Below are positions 22,666 to 36,200 of a DNA stretch of 64,000 nucleotides, piece after piece. Under the pieces are notes generated by a model. That model saw only the letters and a list, made by a program, of their open reading frames with translations. It ran no database searches and was not told the DNA's origin. This stretch comes from Pyronema omphalodes. Taxonomy: Eukaryota > Ascomycota > Pezizomycetes > Pezizales > Pyronemataceae. The first letter of the stretch is position 1. Every line of letters begins with the position of its first letter. A program made the position numbers and the translations under genes. The DNA lies in NCBI GenBank assembly GCA_024516155.1, contig JAJJXM010000021.1:248001-312000 (forward strand), read 5' to 3'.

Positions 22666-25600
22666 ATGAACCCACACATGTCATCACCCTCCAAGGGTGG
22701 CGCTGGCACTGTCGAAGACGCCTTCCAGAGTTCAACCTTCAAACTCGACATGAGTATCAAAGTCGACGCCCCCGTTGGCGCAATGTCCATCTCGCCTAGT
22801 AGCCGAGATGTTGTGCTCGCATCGAAACAAGGACTACACATTGTGGATTTAGACAACCCTTATGATCCCCCGAGATTCCTACAACACTTGACCGCATGGT
22901 CCGTCGCCGATGTTCAATGGTCTCCACACGCTTCTCATTCACATTGGGTTGTTTCTACCTCAAATCAAAAGGCGATTGTATGGAACTTGGCCTTGCCTTC
23001 CTCTAAGGCTATCGAGCATGTTTTGCAGTCGCATACTCGAGCTATTACAGACATCAACTTTTCCGCACACGATCCAAATGTCCTGGCTACATGTAGTGTC
23101 GATTCCTTTGTCCATTGTTGGGACTTGCGCACCGCCCGTCGCCCTGCTATGAGCTTTGCAGACTGGTTCGCTGGTGCAACACAAGTAAAATACAATAGAC
23201 AGAACCCACACATATTAGCCAGTGCACACGACCGATATGTATATATCTGGGATACCCGTATGGGTGCTCGTCCGTTAAAAAAGATCAACGCTCATTCCAC
23301 CAAGATCTATGGCTTGGACTGGAACAGGACTCGACCGACGGGAATTATTACTTGCGCACTGGATAAGAGTGTTAGGTTTTGGGATTATGAATATGCGGTT
23401 GGTGATACCCCGGAACGCATTATTAACACCTCTTTCCCAGTTTGGAGGGCCAGACATACTCCGTTTGGGTGGGGAGTACTCACGATGCCCCAGCGGGGTG
23501 ATACTTCTCTTTACCTTTGGGACCGACGGAGGCATAAGGATGCTACGGAGGAGATTCCAGTACACAGATTTGAAGGACATACCGACAACGTAAAGGAATT
23601 CGTCTGGCGCTGGAGAGGTGGAGAACGTGATGATGTTGACGACCGCGAGTTTCAGCTTGTAACCTGGGGTTTGGATAAAGATATCCGCCTATGGGATGTC
23701 GACAAAGAGCTAATGGCCAAGATTGGACACGATACGTCCAAAAAGATACGATTCCGGATTACAAGAAAAGGAGCAAAGTATATCAGTTACCGCAACGAAG
23801 AAAAACTAGCCAAGATGGCAGAGCAGGAGCAAAAGATGAAGGATCATTCCAAGATGCCGCCACCTAAGCTTACTCTCACTGTTGACGGCGCACGAATCCG
23901 TAAAGACGGATTATTTGCAGGTCAGAAAGGAGCCATTGGGCACCAACTAAGTCAAGCCAACACCAATGGAAATGGTAAGAATGACGACGATAGAAGGTTT
24001 GAACGCCTTTTATCGAATGCTAGAGAAGGGGGCTTTATGCGTGTTGGCCGTAGGAAGCGCATTGATATCAACCCCATCACCTGGATGAAAGGAGTCAAGA
24101 TGGTACGCAAGCTTCCTGATGCAGAACCAGCTATTCCAGAAGGTGGCGGCGATGGTAAAATTGCTACTCGCAGCAGCAACTTTACATTGAGTTGGGATGC
24201 ACCCGAGAACCTTGGAGATGAAGTCTCATATGTCGGCTCTAAATTCCGCTACATTACCTTTGAAAAGGTTAATATTGCCGCAAGGACTTGCACAGTTTCC
24301 CTTTTTGGCCCTTGGGGAGCCAACGAGAATCGCATTTTTGTCCGAACCGAAATCTCGTTCCCTTCAGACTATCCAGTCGACGGCCAAAGTATCCCCGAAT
24401 TCAAAATTGAAAAAACTTCTAACATCTCTGATGAAAATATCGACAAGATAGACGAAGAGCTCAACAAGATCGCCTCATCTTTGGTAGCAAAACGCCGCGT
24501 CTGTCTGGAAGCATGTCTCTGCTACCTCCTTGGTGAGAGGCATGACAATCCTCACTCCGATGAAGACCCAGACTCTTCTGACGACGAAGAAATTGTCAAC
24601 ACCATGGCCATTGGTGATGAAGAAGAAGGACTCAACTCTCTCATTAATAGCTCCAAACAAGCCTCCGTTCCACTTCCGAAAACCTGTGGAGCCGTCTGGG
24701 CTCCCAACGGCCAACTCGTATGCTTCTTTCCACCGAAAGAAGATCGACTCGGTAGTAAAAATGTCCTGTCATCTCTCCGGGAAACTGAGCGAGGGTTCCG
24801 TAATGGTGGACGTCTTTGGGAAGGGTTCGGAAGACTTTTTATGCCCTCGCCAACCAAAGAATACGATGGAGATCATGATGATTCCGACAGCTCATTTTCT
24901 TCTGACGAGGATTCTGATGATGAAACTGATGTTCGAAATATCGGAACTCTTCGCCCTGGTTTCGGCTGGGGCCGTATCGCCGGAAACTCCTCCATTGCTC
25001 GTGGACTCCGGAGAAACGGTAGTACCGACCGTAGTACACAGCGCAGCACCGGTACTGGAGTTCGAACTACGACAACTGTGACTGTCAAAAAACGAAGTGT
25101 CGTATCCCTTCATGACATGGCGCACGTTCTACCTTCTAAATTCGAGTTGGCAAGGGATTACCAGATTGGTGAAGGGTCAGCAGTCTGTGAATTCAACGCT
25201 GCCGTTTGTGAGAAATACGGATACCGGGATCTAGCCGATGTATGGAAGTTGCTGGAGTTGATTCTCCGGGATGATGTTCCGTTGGAGGTTTATGAAACCG
25301 GGAAGAAGCTGGGTACAGGTACTGACAGCTGGGAGGATCCAATCTTGGTTATGGCTCGTAGGGCGAGCCTAGAGGTTGGAAGAAGAGATAGTGGATTAGA
25401 ATTGGACTTTGATGATGAGGATGAATTCTTTGGTGGTAAGGACAAATTAAAAGGGAGGGTACAATGGGGTGGTCATCCACTTGGAGGAAGCTGGTTTGTG
25501 GAGAAGCTTTTTGAATACTTTGAAAAACAATCGGATGTTCAGATGTTGGCTATGCTTAGCTGTGTTTTATCGGAAACGGATAAACCTCGGAAATCAGATC

Positions 25601-26969
25601 TGTTGATAGGATCACACACCCATCTTCAAGGAATCGTAAGTGCCCCATAGTCCTATATCACTCGCGCCCTTTTATATGTCCAACTAACAATAATAAGGAT
25701 ATCCCACCCTTCAAACGCTCCTCCCATCCCTACTATCCCACCGCTGAACACGCTCTCGCCTCCCAAACCAGCAACTTTTCCATTTCCCCAAGCCACACTG
25801 TCCCCCTTCCCATGCCCGCAGCAAACAGCTACTCCTCTTCCCTTGGAGCACACTTTGCCCCCATTGGCGGCTCCGACCCAATCCTCCCCTATTCCACCGG
25901 CACCACACCACCCACCCACCTCCGCGCCGACGACTGGACAATCCCCCCGCACCAACTCCTCTCCATGAGTGCCTCCCCAGAAGCGCACCATCTCCGCCGC
26001 CGGGGTTTCGGCGGCCTTGCCTCCAACCTCAGCAACCTCGGCGACACGCACCGGGGTTTCGGCTCCGGAGCACCTCGCAACCAACGGCCCAGCCCGGTTG
26101 ATTCCCTACTCAACTTCTCCACCGGCGTAACCTGGGGCGCCATAACAACCTTCGGATCCGGCAGCAAACTCAGTTCCTCCAGCTCCTCAAGTTCCTCGTC
26201 AGATCTCGACGAACCCATCACCATTTCAATGTTTAACACACATTTATTGGATGAAGCAGAACCGTTACCACTTCTGAATAATAACGCCAGGAACTACTCT
26301 GCATATCGGAGCTTGTATTCGGATCTCCTGTTCTATTGGGGTTTACCATATCGAAGATCCGAGGTCTTGAAATTCCATTCCCTATCCCCTCCTCATCAGC
26401 AGAATGCCGCAGGTGCTTTATTATCCAGCACCACAGGCATGGGAATCGGCATGGGGATTGGCATGAGCATAGGCATAGGCATGGGTATCCCACCCTCCAG
26501 CCCAATCCTAGCAGCCGTAAAAAATCAACAAGAATCCGAAGGCCTAGAAATCGGCGGATTCTGTAATAAATGTAATGGAATCCTAGACGTGACTCTAGGC
26601 GCAAGAGGCGAATGTAAGGTTTGTAAAAGACGACAGATTACCATGAATTGTGGTGTTTGTGAAACGGTCGTTAGGGGTCTTTATGGTCTTTGTGGGAAGT
26701 GTGGACATGTTGCTCATGCCGCTTGTCATAGGGCTTGGTTTCATGGTGGTGTGGCGGCTGGGAATATGCAGACCGACACAGAGGAACGGGATGCTGTGGA
26801 TCAGCGTGTTCAGGGTGAAATCACTTGTTTTACGGGTTGTGGTTGTAATTGTTTGGGAGAGGATTTCGTGGAGGAGAATATGGAGCTTCTGGATCGGGAT
26901 ATGGAACGTGTGGCGGAAAGGAATGAGATGGAAGGTTGGGGTGCTTATGAGGGGGAGTATTTATGGTAG
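22666..26969 (+). CDS. mtc5: WD40-RWD-RING protein, WDR59/Mtc5 type (SEA/GATOR complex)
   Basis: Exons 22666-25635 and 25698-26969 join across a 62-nt intron (GTAAGT...AATAAG) to give 1413 residues. The N-terminal 360 residues hold WD40 repeats (W-D-L-R, I-W-D-T-R, L-W-D-V-D repeat ends). An RWD domain follows at about 510-620, then an acidic Ser/Asp-rich linker. Near residues 1280-1345 is a Cys/His-rich zinc domain (C-N-K-C, C-K-V-C, C-G-V-C, C-G-K-C-G-H-V-A-H-A-A-C-H). This order is that of WDR59 (yeast Mtc5), a subunit of the vacuole-associated SEA complex that controls TORC1 in response to amino acids. A Gly-Met-Ile low-complexity run sits at about 1238-1253, just before the zinc domain. 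A second ATG at 22678 could also be the start. Most WD40 and zinc-domain landmarks are intact. Confidence 0.92.
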
Positions 26970-27188
26970 GGGGATGGGAGGTTGTGAGGGGGGGGGGATA
27001 GGATTTTGTATAAGTTAAGTGAAGTTTGTAAAAAGCATGGGATTAATGATACCCGGTGAAACGGTGAAGGTGCAAAGGAGTAATAGAAGTATTAATCATA
27101 TCATGAAATGTTTATGAAATAATATACAATATATAACGATATCAATATAAAAAACCTCTGGTTTTCAAGTATCATACCGCGTATTATG

Positions 27189-27190
27189 TA
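27189..27190. repeat. TA target duplication, left
   Basis: TA immediately before the left inverted repeat of the element 27191-29533. Confidence 0.5.
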
Positions 27191-29533
27191 CACTTGCAAA
27201 AAAAGGGGGGTTTTGAAAATGTTTTTGAAATGTTTTTGCACGCGAGAAAGGTTTTCAGCGACATGTAGACATTTTTTCACGCTGGAAGCGTGTAATATCG
27301 AAAGCGTTCTTTTGTGCAGACTCTTTGAGCGCTGAAAACGCATTGCGGCATCTAAACATAGGCATACTTAGAGAACGCCATAACACTTCGTAATTTTTAG
27401 GTGGTCTGTAGCGCTTTGTCCAATAATACATTTTTGAATTCCATACTGTATATACTGTCGAAATGGTTTTTCGACTGCTGCAAAATATATAATCGCATCT
27501 TTAGTGTTTACCAGGCGAAGATAAACGTAGAAGAAAATAAATTGGCTCTGGTCTAGACGTGTAGTTCTCACGACAGCATTTGCATCATCACTCCTGGAGT
27601 ACTACAACCGCTTTGCGCTATGTAGAAGCGTTTTTCTCCTTTCAATTTTTTTCTGCACCGTCGGAAGTGATATGAAGAATCTGCCTATCACTCTAGCTTC
27701 TGTGAGGCCAAACTCCAGCAGTGGTTCACCGCCGCTGAGTACTGGTAGAAGGTATACCTCGCCATGATGCTACAGTGTAACAGTTGTGTGAGATGTATGA
27801 GAAAATAAATTTTTATCACTCATTTCCCACTCAATTTGAATTAGTAATTTGGCAATTAATGCTGTTGAAAACCTTTGTGAACAAAGCTGAGAAGCTACAA
27901 GTCTACACTTCGTGATGGTTTCCCCGGCATTGCATACCGGGGGATGCAGAATCAAGTAATGCCGCATTAACTCAGCCCCCGATCTTCTTGTGGAAAAAAA
28001 TATAGATACTGAGGCAAGTTGATTGAGTTGTCTCTTTGTTCTTGACCCTTTATGCGCTTGTGAACCTTTCATTTTGATGACAAGTACTTGTCCAGAGATA
28101 TTCCAACACTTCTGTTCCTCCACACTCTTCCACTTTGTCTGCCATGAGACTTCCTTCGCTTTCTTGTCCCGGTCTATCACATTTCTCTCACTCCAACATC
28201 CAACCCCCCAATCGCCACCTCCACCTCTTCCCCGCGCACCGTGGACAAAGTGCTAATCGAGTAACAGGTACAGTCTTTGCCGAAAAGAATTCCATATTTG
28301 CATACGCAGTTCAGGTTAGCTAGGACAAATTGCGGATTCTACCACAACTGCGCGAATCATTCCTGCAAGCATCAGAGGGCTGACACCTATCCAGGCCGAT
28401 GCGTTTTCATGGGATTCTAAAGAACCGAACGTTGAGTAAGAATTTCACTAATAGACACTGCGTGTGGTAATACGTATTGACTTTATTGTAGCAACTTCGT
28501 GGGGCCACCACCGACGCCTGATTCCCTCTGGAATCAGCCATATTAGCAAGCAACCATTTTACCAAACCACCTTCAGGAAACTTAACGCACAAAATTACAT
28601 TTGATGTATATAATAGGTTTCAAGAATCTTCTGACACGATACCCTGGTAATAGGCCATTTAAAATAGATGAAGATAAAATGATCGGACTGGATGTCACCT
28701 TAATACCAAGGAAATTGTGTCTGTATCTCAAGGAATGTTCATCATCCGTGTGACTTGTTTTGTATTCATGATGTATGAGCTGATTTGATAACAGATTCTT
28801 ATTCCTCGTACCGCAGCTAGAAGCTGTCATCAAGGAACCAACAGTCCGAAATCAATGTTTAACGATCAGCCGCGGAAGAATAAATATATTGTATGCGTAG
28901 TGGTGAAAGTCGTCATCAAAGTGGCAGCACCGGCAGAGTTGGAAATGATGAGGGCAGGAAGGGGGGTTATCGATGCTATCGATATAGCTGGTCTTGTAGG
29001 TAATGTGTAATCACGTGGCTTTCAATAAAGACTTGTGGGGATCTTAAAGTGGCTAATCACGCACCTTTTGATGGACTGCTGTGGTGCTAGTAATGTGGAT
29101 AATCACGTGAATTTAAATGATGCGGCTAGTCCGCATTCAGAAGTTGTTCTCCAACCGGTATATTTCAAAAAGATTTGTATACTGTTCAAAACCGCTTTTG
29201 AAAACGCTTTCGAAAACGCATCTGAAACCTCTTCCGATTGCAAAATGTTTGTGACGGTAACAGTTTAAAGATGTTACATGTTTTGCAAAAATAAAGCATT
29301 TTTCAGTGCATAATGTTTTGGAAAAACTAGGCATTACAAATGCTTAGACATTTTCAATTGCAATACCGGATAGAAATGACTAAACATTTATCTTATGAAT
29401 ACGCATTGCACCCGCCTTCTAACTCTTTTTTGATGCTACCGCCCGAAGACGCCTTACCCTCAACGATAACGCGTTAGACCCGTCAGGTTACGTCTGTGGA
29501 TGCGTTTTCAAAATCCCCCCTTTTTTGCAAGGG
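27191..29533. mobile_element. DNA transposon-like element with terminal inverted repeats, no transposase
   Basis: The left end CACTTGCAAAAAAAGGGGGG, continuing TTTTGAAAA, is matched in inverse at the right end (reverse complement CCCTTGCAAAAAAGGGGGG, then ATTTTGAAAA). That is about 30 bp with few differences, and TA flanks both sides (27189-27190 and 29534-29535). Element length is 2343 bp. TA duplication fits the Tc1/mariner superfamily. Subterminal zones at both ends repeat AAAACGC-type motifs. Inside I find only short ORFs on both strands (for example 28180-27770 minus and 28023-28256 plus), none recognisable as a DDE transposase. It is therefore a non-autonomous or internally replaced element. 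Confidence 0.7.
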
Positions 29534-29535
29534 TA
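29534..29535. repeat. TA target duplication, right
   Basis: TA immediately after the right inverted repeat of the element. Confidence 0.5.
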
Positions 29536-29920
29536 TGCATCACATCAGAGTTTCCAACAGGTCACTGTAATATATGATATACATACGGAAATTATGCACT
29601 ATGACCCCGCCAAGACTTATCAACTGTTAATTCTGCTGCATCATTTCATCGTTGCAAAACCACTTTCAATTGCCTATTCAACAGTCTCGAATAATACATA
29701 TAAATCTTTCCTGTGGGTATCAGCTAGTAAAAAAACATAACTACATCTAGACATCTAGTCTGTGTGCTATAGATATCAAATGCTCAACCTTTCTTCTCAG
29801 CTCAATCATCCATGCGTGCAAACCATGTATATAAATACAAGTAACAGAAACAGCAAACCTAAAATCGCCTCTTGATGCTAATCATAAAGTAAAGGTATCC
29901 CTTTTTTCATATTCCATCAT
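29536..29920. other. Intergenic, 3' side of CRY-DASH
   Basis: No gene is seen in 385 bp; it presumably contains the CRY-DASH 3' UTR (minus strand). Confidence 0.5.
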
Positions 29921-31898
29921 CTAACCATAGACAGCCTCCTTCTCGGCACCATTATCTCCGCCTTCCTTCTCTTTGCCTTTTCCTCCCCTACCTCCTCCGT
30001 GCCCTTCACCATTTCCCCGTCCGTGACCACCACGACCGTGGCCACCGTGACCATGACCACCATGACCGTGATCACCATGACCGTTGCCTCCTCGTCCCTC
30101 ACCACCACCCCTTCCTCCTCTCCCTCCCTCCTTCTGAGCTCGTTCCTTCTTCGGCTTTGGCTCCCTCGGTCCATGACTCTTTTTCCCACCTCTATCCTCA
30201 ATAACACACAATGGAGTCTCCACCATAATTCTTCCATCTTCCGAGGCACATTTTACCAACTTCTTATCCTCCTCACTCAAAGTTGCCGTCTGCCAGACCT
30301 CTCCACTGACTTTCCTTAGCTCCTCACACCAAGTTCGAACATATGCCCCTCCGTTATCATAATCTCTTCCCTGCTTGATCTGATTAAACACTCTCTCCTC
30401 GCCCCTTGGATCATTGCCAACTCCCGCGTTGTATTGCCAGTTCCCCCAGTTACTTGCCATCTCGTAATCCACTAACATAGATTCATACCATTCTGCACCT
30501 AGTCTCCAATCGATCTTCAGACGCTTGGCGAGATAGTTTGCAACATTCTGTCGGGTCCTATTGGAGGTCCATCCAGTGAGGTAGAGTTCCCTCATAGACG
30601 CATCAACAAGTCCACAGCCTGTATTTCCTCTCTGAAACCTGGCAAATTCCTCCTGTGCTTCCGGTAGATACTTCCACCTATAAGTAGTATCCCCACGGTA
30701 TCCATGAATTGAAAAGACCTTCTCCTTAAACTTTAATGCACAGAACCGGAAATAATCTCTCCAGAGTAACTCAAATCTCATTTTGGTCATCCCATCCTGT
30801 TCACCGCATCCGAATCCAGGTGGACTTTTGTTATCGACTGCCATCCCAAGTGGTCTTGTCCAGTCTTCACCGTTTTCGAACATCAACATAACTTGATGGA
30901 CAAACCGGGCACTTAAAGAGCCTTGAGAGAAATATGCACTGAATCTACTGCTAAAATCGGAGCCTAGGAGGCCGTTGCGAGTTTCACCGTAGCGGGGCAT
31001 GGCGCCGGTTATAAGAAGATGGTGGAGTCTCTTTTTGGCCTCTGTCTCACCGCCACGGAAGGGGTGGGCGCTTTTGGCACCGGCAGGGTGCTGCAGAGGC
31101 GGGCCTGGGAGTCCAAGGTTTGATAGCGGGGATAAAAGAGCCTTCATTAATCCTTCAAGAGTTTTGGGGATCTCAAATGGCGCAGCTTGTGGAACTGGAG
31201 TTCCCGGTAGAGGAGCTAGTGAATCTGGAGCTGGTAATGGAGGCGGGATAGTATCGCGGAGTGGCTCGAGTGTCTTCCGAAATACTGTAAATACGTCCGG
31301 AAGTTTGGAAACAGGGTTCTTTAAATCCTTCCTGCTTCAGTTAGCCCAGCTGTTCAAGCTTCCAATTCATAGAGAAACATATAGAGACTTACTCTTCGTA
31401 AAGATAGCTTCCATCATTGAACTTTTTGAACTTCACTCCCTCTTTGGTTGCTATCTTCTCGACGTTTCTTTCCTCTTTGGCTTCTTCAGTTCCGACTAAT
31501 GATGTCATCCAAACTCCCACAATGTCGTTGTTAGCCTGCTTCAAACTCTTGATGATATTTTCCGCTACATCCTCTGGCTTTCCAACGCGTAGGACAAGAT
31601 CACTATTTAGCTTCTTTAGAGATTCCTTGAGGTCCCAAACACTCTCAGCGATAAACCTGCACCGATGCGGGCCACAACGCCAGAACTTTCCAACACGGGA
31701 ACGGCATTCGGGATATGGAGATTCCTGTCCTTCGCTAAGGAAGCCACGCACTTCAAGGCTGGAGGGATTGAAGATATAAATGGGTAAAACGTGGGTGTGG
31801 CAGTAAGTATTCTTATTGCAGAGGGCGTTGAAAATTGGATTGTCATGAAGACGAAGATCGCGGCGGAGAAGGAGAATCAGTATTCGTGGCTTTGACAT
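29921..31898 (-). CDS. cry: Cryptochrome DASH (photolyase family)
   Basis: Exons 31898-31393 and 31331-29921 join across a 61-nt intron (GTAAGT, branch GGGCTAAC, AAGCAG) into 638 residues. The N-terminal alpha/beta photolyase domain begins with I-L-I-L-L-L-R-R-D-L-R-L-H-D-N-P. The FAD-binding half contains F-S-S-R-F-S-A-Y-F-S-Q-G-S-L-S-A-R and the helix with N-R-T-R-Q-N-V-A-N-Y-L-A. The segment N-D-P-R-G-E-E-R-V-F-N-Q-I is typical of the DASH subclass. DASH proteins bind FAD and a folate antenna and repair cyclobutane dimers in single-stranded DNA; in fungi they also influence light responses. The last 90 residues are a Gly/His/Arg-rich tail (repeated G-H-G-G-H-G and R-G-G), as seen in other fungal CRY-DASH proteins and probably RNA or nucleic-acid binding. 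Confidence 0.96.
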
Positions 31899-33252
31899 TT
31901 TTGTATGGCGTAAGATTATGGAAGTGGAAGAAGAGAAGTTATGTGTTGAGAATTAAAGATGGATGGTGATGGATTGTGTTATGTCAAGCTTGTGAAGTTC
32001 GCACTACGCGTATAGTGGTACATAAACTGGTGCTAAACTAGATAGTCAGGAACCTGTTGTGCAACGTCAACAGGATGTCGGGAGGCGGCGCAAAGTGTAA
32101 TTATCAAGTAATCGTCAGTCGTCAAATTTTTCTCCACGATTAATAGTTATCACCTACAAATATTAACAGCAATTCAAAAGAAGAATAAAAGAAAGCTCAT
32201 GTCAAGTGGTGCAAGATAGTCCTTGAAAGCCAAACTTGAGTTCACTCATGGCAAGAGTATTTAAACAGGAAAAATTAACGGATAGAACCCCTTGCTCGTC
32301 AATATCTCTTATAACAATCCTAGTCTACTTAATTCCACGCCGAACCCCCTTCTCGGCGCGATGATTCCTTCACACGCACTCCATCGCGTATCGATCTATA
32401 CTTGGAAATTGACTGGTTGGTTTGATAGATCAATGCAGGCATCCGATGTTACACTATGCCACTTTTTCGGTGTACAGAGGGAATTACAATTGCTGGACAC
32501 CGGCTTGAGAGTTGGTCTTGGCAAAAGTGTAATATGAATGATAGGTGAGATTTAGTGATTTCATTACATTAACTGAAATATCTGGGGGGAAATAGAAGGA
32601 TGCCACAAACATAATAAACTAAGAAAAAATAACCCTAGCAGGTAAAACCATATGACGAGGCTAAAGGATGGAAGTAGAGTTTGGGTAGCCTCGGGAGACA
32701 TCTTGCGAAAATAAGCGCCCGCGTCTCAAGCAATCACTCAGGCAACATCACTCTTTATGTAAAGATTTCCTGCGTAAAACGGTGGGCTCTTCCAGCTCTT
32801 AGGTATGGTTATAGACAGGTCGACTGTAGTGCATTGTTTTCATGAACTAATCAACGAAGAACAATGCGGAAATCTTCAATGGCCCGTGTAAGGACAAGTT
32901 TAAACGAGGAGGACATTTTCTTATGTAGTTCACTGCTAGATTAATCATGCGTAAATGGAGTATGGTGGGTATGGATGCCAGTTTCGTGGTACTAATTAAT
33001 GGTTCTTGATGGTCAAGTTCCTGTATTGATATTGAAATGGAATTTTCAAACTGGAACTTCCAACCCCAACTTAGCATTGTCATTTCGTGCATGACCGACC
33101 TTCGATTTGGTCGCCTCAGAAGAAAGAGAATTACTTTCATTACTGACCAATTCTGAAAGTATTGATAAGTTCAACACGAGCTAAATATGAAGTATTCGTA
33201 TATGAAATCATCTCATCGAAAACAAACTGATAAAACAAAGGAAATTATCTAG
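31899..33252. other. Intergenic region
   Basis: 1.35 kb between the CRY-DASH start (promoter side, near 31899-32200) and the ankyrin gene stop. Short ORFs only; none match a family. Confidence 0.5.
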
Positions 33253-36200
33253 CTAAACAATCTCGCGGGTATTTACAAATTGATAAATCTGTTCTGCAAT
33301 GTTATGGTGGTAATACCGCCGCGCCAAATCCAACGCCGTGTGGCCATCTTTATCCTTTGCATTGGCATCAATATCGTTCCGAGACAGCAGTAGCTTGACA
33401 ACGCCTGCATGGCCATTTTCGCTTGCCCACAGAAGTGCTGACCCTCCCCACTGTGTATCCTTTATATTGATTTCGATATCATCTCTAGAAAGTAGCCTCT
33501 TAACAAGTCCTTCGTGGCCATTTTGACATGCCCATATTAATGCCGTCCTGTCATACTTATCCTTTGCATTGACCTCGACATCATCCCGAGCAAGTAACAG
33601 CCCGACAACGTCTCCGTAACCTTTCTCGCACGCCCATATCAATACCGTCCTTCCATCATTATTCTTTGAGTTGATCTCAATATCTTCCCCAGAAAGTAAA
33701 AGCTTGACAAGTCCTTCGTGGCCATTTCGGTATGCCCATACCAATTCCGTCTTGCCATGATTATCCTTCGCATTGACCTCGACATCATCCTGAGCAAGTA
33801 ACAGCTTGACAAATTCTTCGTGGCCTTTCTCGCGCGCCCATATGAACTCCGCCCTTCCATCGTTATCCTGCTCATTGACCTCAACATCATCCCGAGTGAG
33901 TAACGGCTTGACAAAGTCTTCGTGACCTTTCTCGCACGCCCATGCTAACACCGTCCTTCCATCATTATCCTTTGCATTAACCCCGACATCACCCCGAGCA
34001 AGTAACAGCTTAACAACGTCTCCGTGACCTTTCTCACACGCCCATGCGAACACCGTTCTTCCATCCTCATCTTTCACATTGACCTCGACATCATCCCGAG
34101 CAAGTAACAGCTTCACAATAGCTTCGCGACCGTTTTCACATGAACACACAAATGCCGTCTTTCCATCGTTATCCTTTGTATCGACCTTGACATCTTCCCG
34201 ACAAAGCAGAAGTTTGACAACTTCTTCGCGACCGTTTTGGCATGCCCAGAAAAACGCCGTCTTTCCATCGTTATCCTTCGCATTGATCTCGACATCATCC
34301 CGCGCAAGTAACAGCTTAACAATAGCTTCGTGACCGTTTTCACATGACCACACAAATGCCGTCTTTCCATCGTTATCCTTTGCGTTGACCTCGACATCGT
34401 CCTGGGAAAGTAGCAGCTTCATAATGTCCTCGTGGCCATTTCGCCACGCCCACACAAATGGTGTCCTTCCATGGTTATTCTTTGCATGACTGTCAACATC
34501 GTCCCTTGCAAGCAGCAGTTTGACAACATCTGCGTGACCATTCCGGCACGCCCATAAGACTGGTGTGTTTCCGCCATCATCCTTTGCATTGATCTCTATA
34601 TCGCTCCTAGCAAGAAGGAGTTTAACAACATCTTGGCGACCGTTTTGGCATGCCCAGTTGAGTGCTGACTCTCCCCACTTGCTATCCCTTACATTCACCT
34701 CAGCATCCTCCCGAGACAAAAGTAACTTGACAATACTTTCTCGACCCTCTTTACATGCCCATAGGAGTACAGTTTGCTCGTGGTTGTCTTTTAAATTGAT
34801 ATCAACATCCTTTCGCTGGAGCAGCAATTTTGCTATGTTTTCGTGGCCGTATTGACATGCCCAGGCAAATGCTGTCTTTCCAAATACTCCATCCTTTGCA
34901 TTTATCTCGACTGTCGGCTGTTTCAGGAGTATAGTCGCTACTTCGACGTGGCCAGCTTTTGCTGCTATGTGTAGTGGCTGCATTTTGTCTACACCCTTGG
35001 TTGTATCCCGTGGATCACAACCGGATTCGAGTAGTAAAGTAGCCCATTGTACATCACCGGATTTCGCCGCTTTGTGAATGGGTGCCCAGCCGTTTTTGTC
35101 GAAATCGTTAATTCCAGTTCCTGCTTTGAAATACATCTGAGCCGTGAGATATCCCTCTCTGACTCGCTGTACAATGCTCGAGGTCTTTGATTTCGTGTCT
35201 GGTGTAGCTTCGATATCGTCATCATCGGAATTGTGATCTGAACTGTTGTCGACGTCACCCTTCGAGTCTTGAGGCAGGATGAAGAGTGAAATCTGTTCGA
35301 GGTGCCGGCCGAGATGGCTTCTAAGTTGATTTGGGGCATGTTTCTCTTGACACAAAGGGCATTTTTCTTTTTCTTCAATTACTCGTGCTCCTCTGGCAAT
35401 CAAAACTTCCAACTGTTCCTTTGAGCCGGAGATGGCGTTCTTGTGTTTCTTGACGAGATGTTTCTGGAACTGGTCGCTCGAAGGGTGTGTCTTCTTACAC
35501 TTGCTGCAGAACCATTCGCGGCGATGCATATCCCGTTCATGAGCGAACCACTCGTGCCGGCTTTGGTAAAGATGAGATGCCTGGGGACAGTCCTTGAAGG
35601 TGCAAACGTATGGGCGTAAGTCCTGGAACACGTGCTTCCTACAATGAAAATAACCATTAGAATTTTGTAGAACTGAAACGAAAAATGCGACTCACTTCCA
35701 GGATACATGGCTTTCGGTCTCTACAATGATGAAACAGTACGGGCATTGAAAGGGTCCCGTGTCGAACCCAGGAGGTGGGGCTGGAACCCTCAGACTACCC
35801 GAGGTAGCCGCCGACGATGCGTAGGACGTCGCTGAGAACCCGGCTTCCGAACGGCTATCCAAGCTGTCCATGGGCACAGCTTCTACCAGCTCGAAATTGG
35901 TTTGGTAAACTGTGGAAACAGTCGTACGCATATCCGTCGGTGCTTCCGAGTAGAAATCATCTTGGCCGTCCAGTGATTCTCCGTCATTCTTGTCATCAAC
36001 AGTAGGACGCCGGCCTACTATCTTCTCGTGGTGTTCGTCGTGGTATTTCAGGAGCTGCCGTCGTTTGGTATTTGCCTTTCCCAATCGCTCGATGAGATAT
36101 CGGTAGTCTTCGCTGAGCGTGAATTTATTGCTGACGTAATCGATATCGAAGCGTTCGAAATGTGACACGTCAATTCTCTCCATCCTCTCCAGACGATTGA

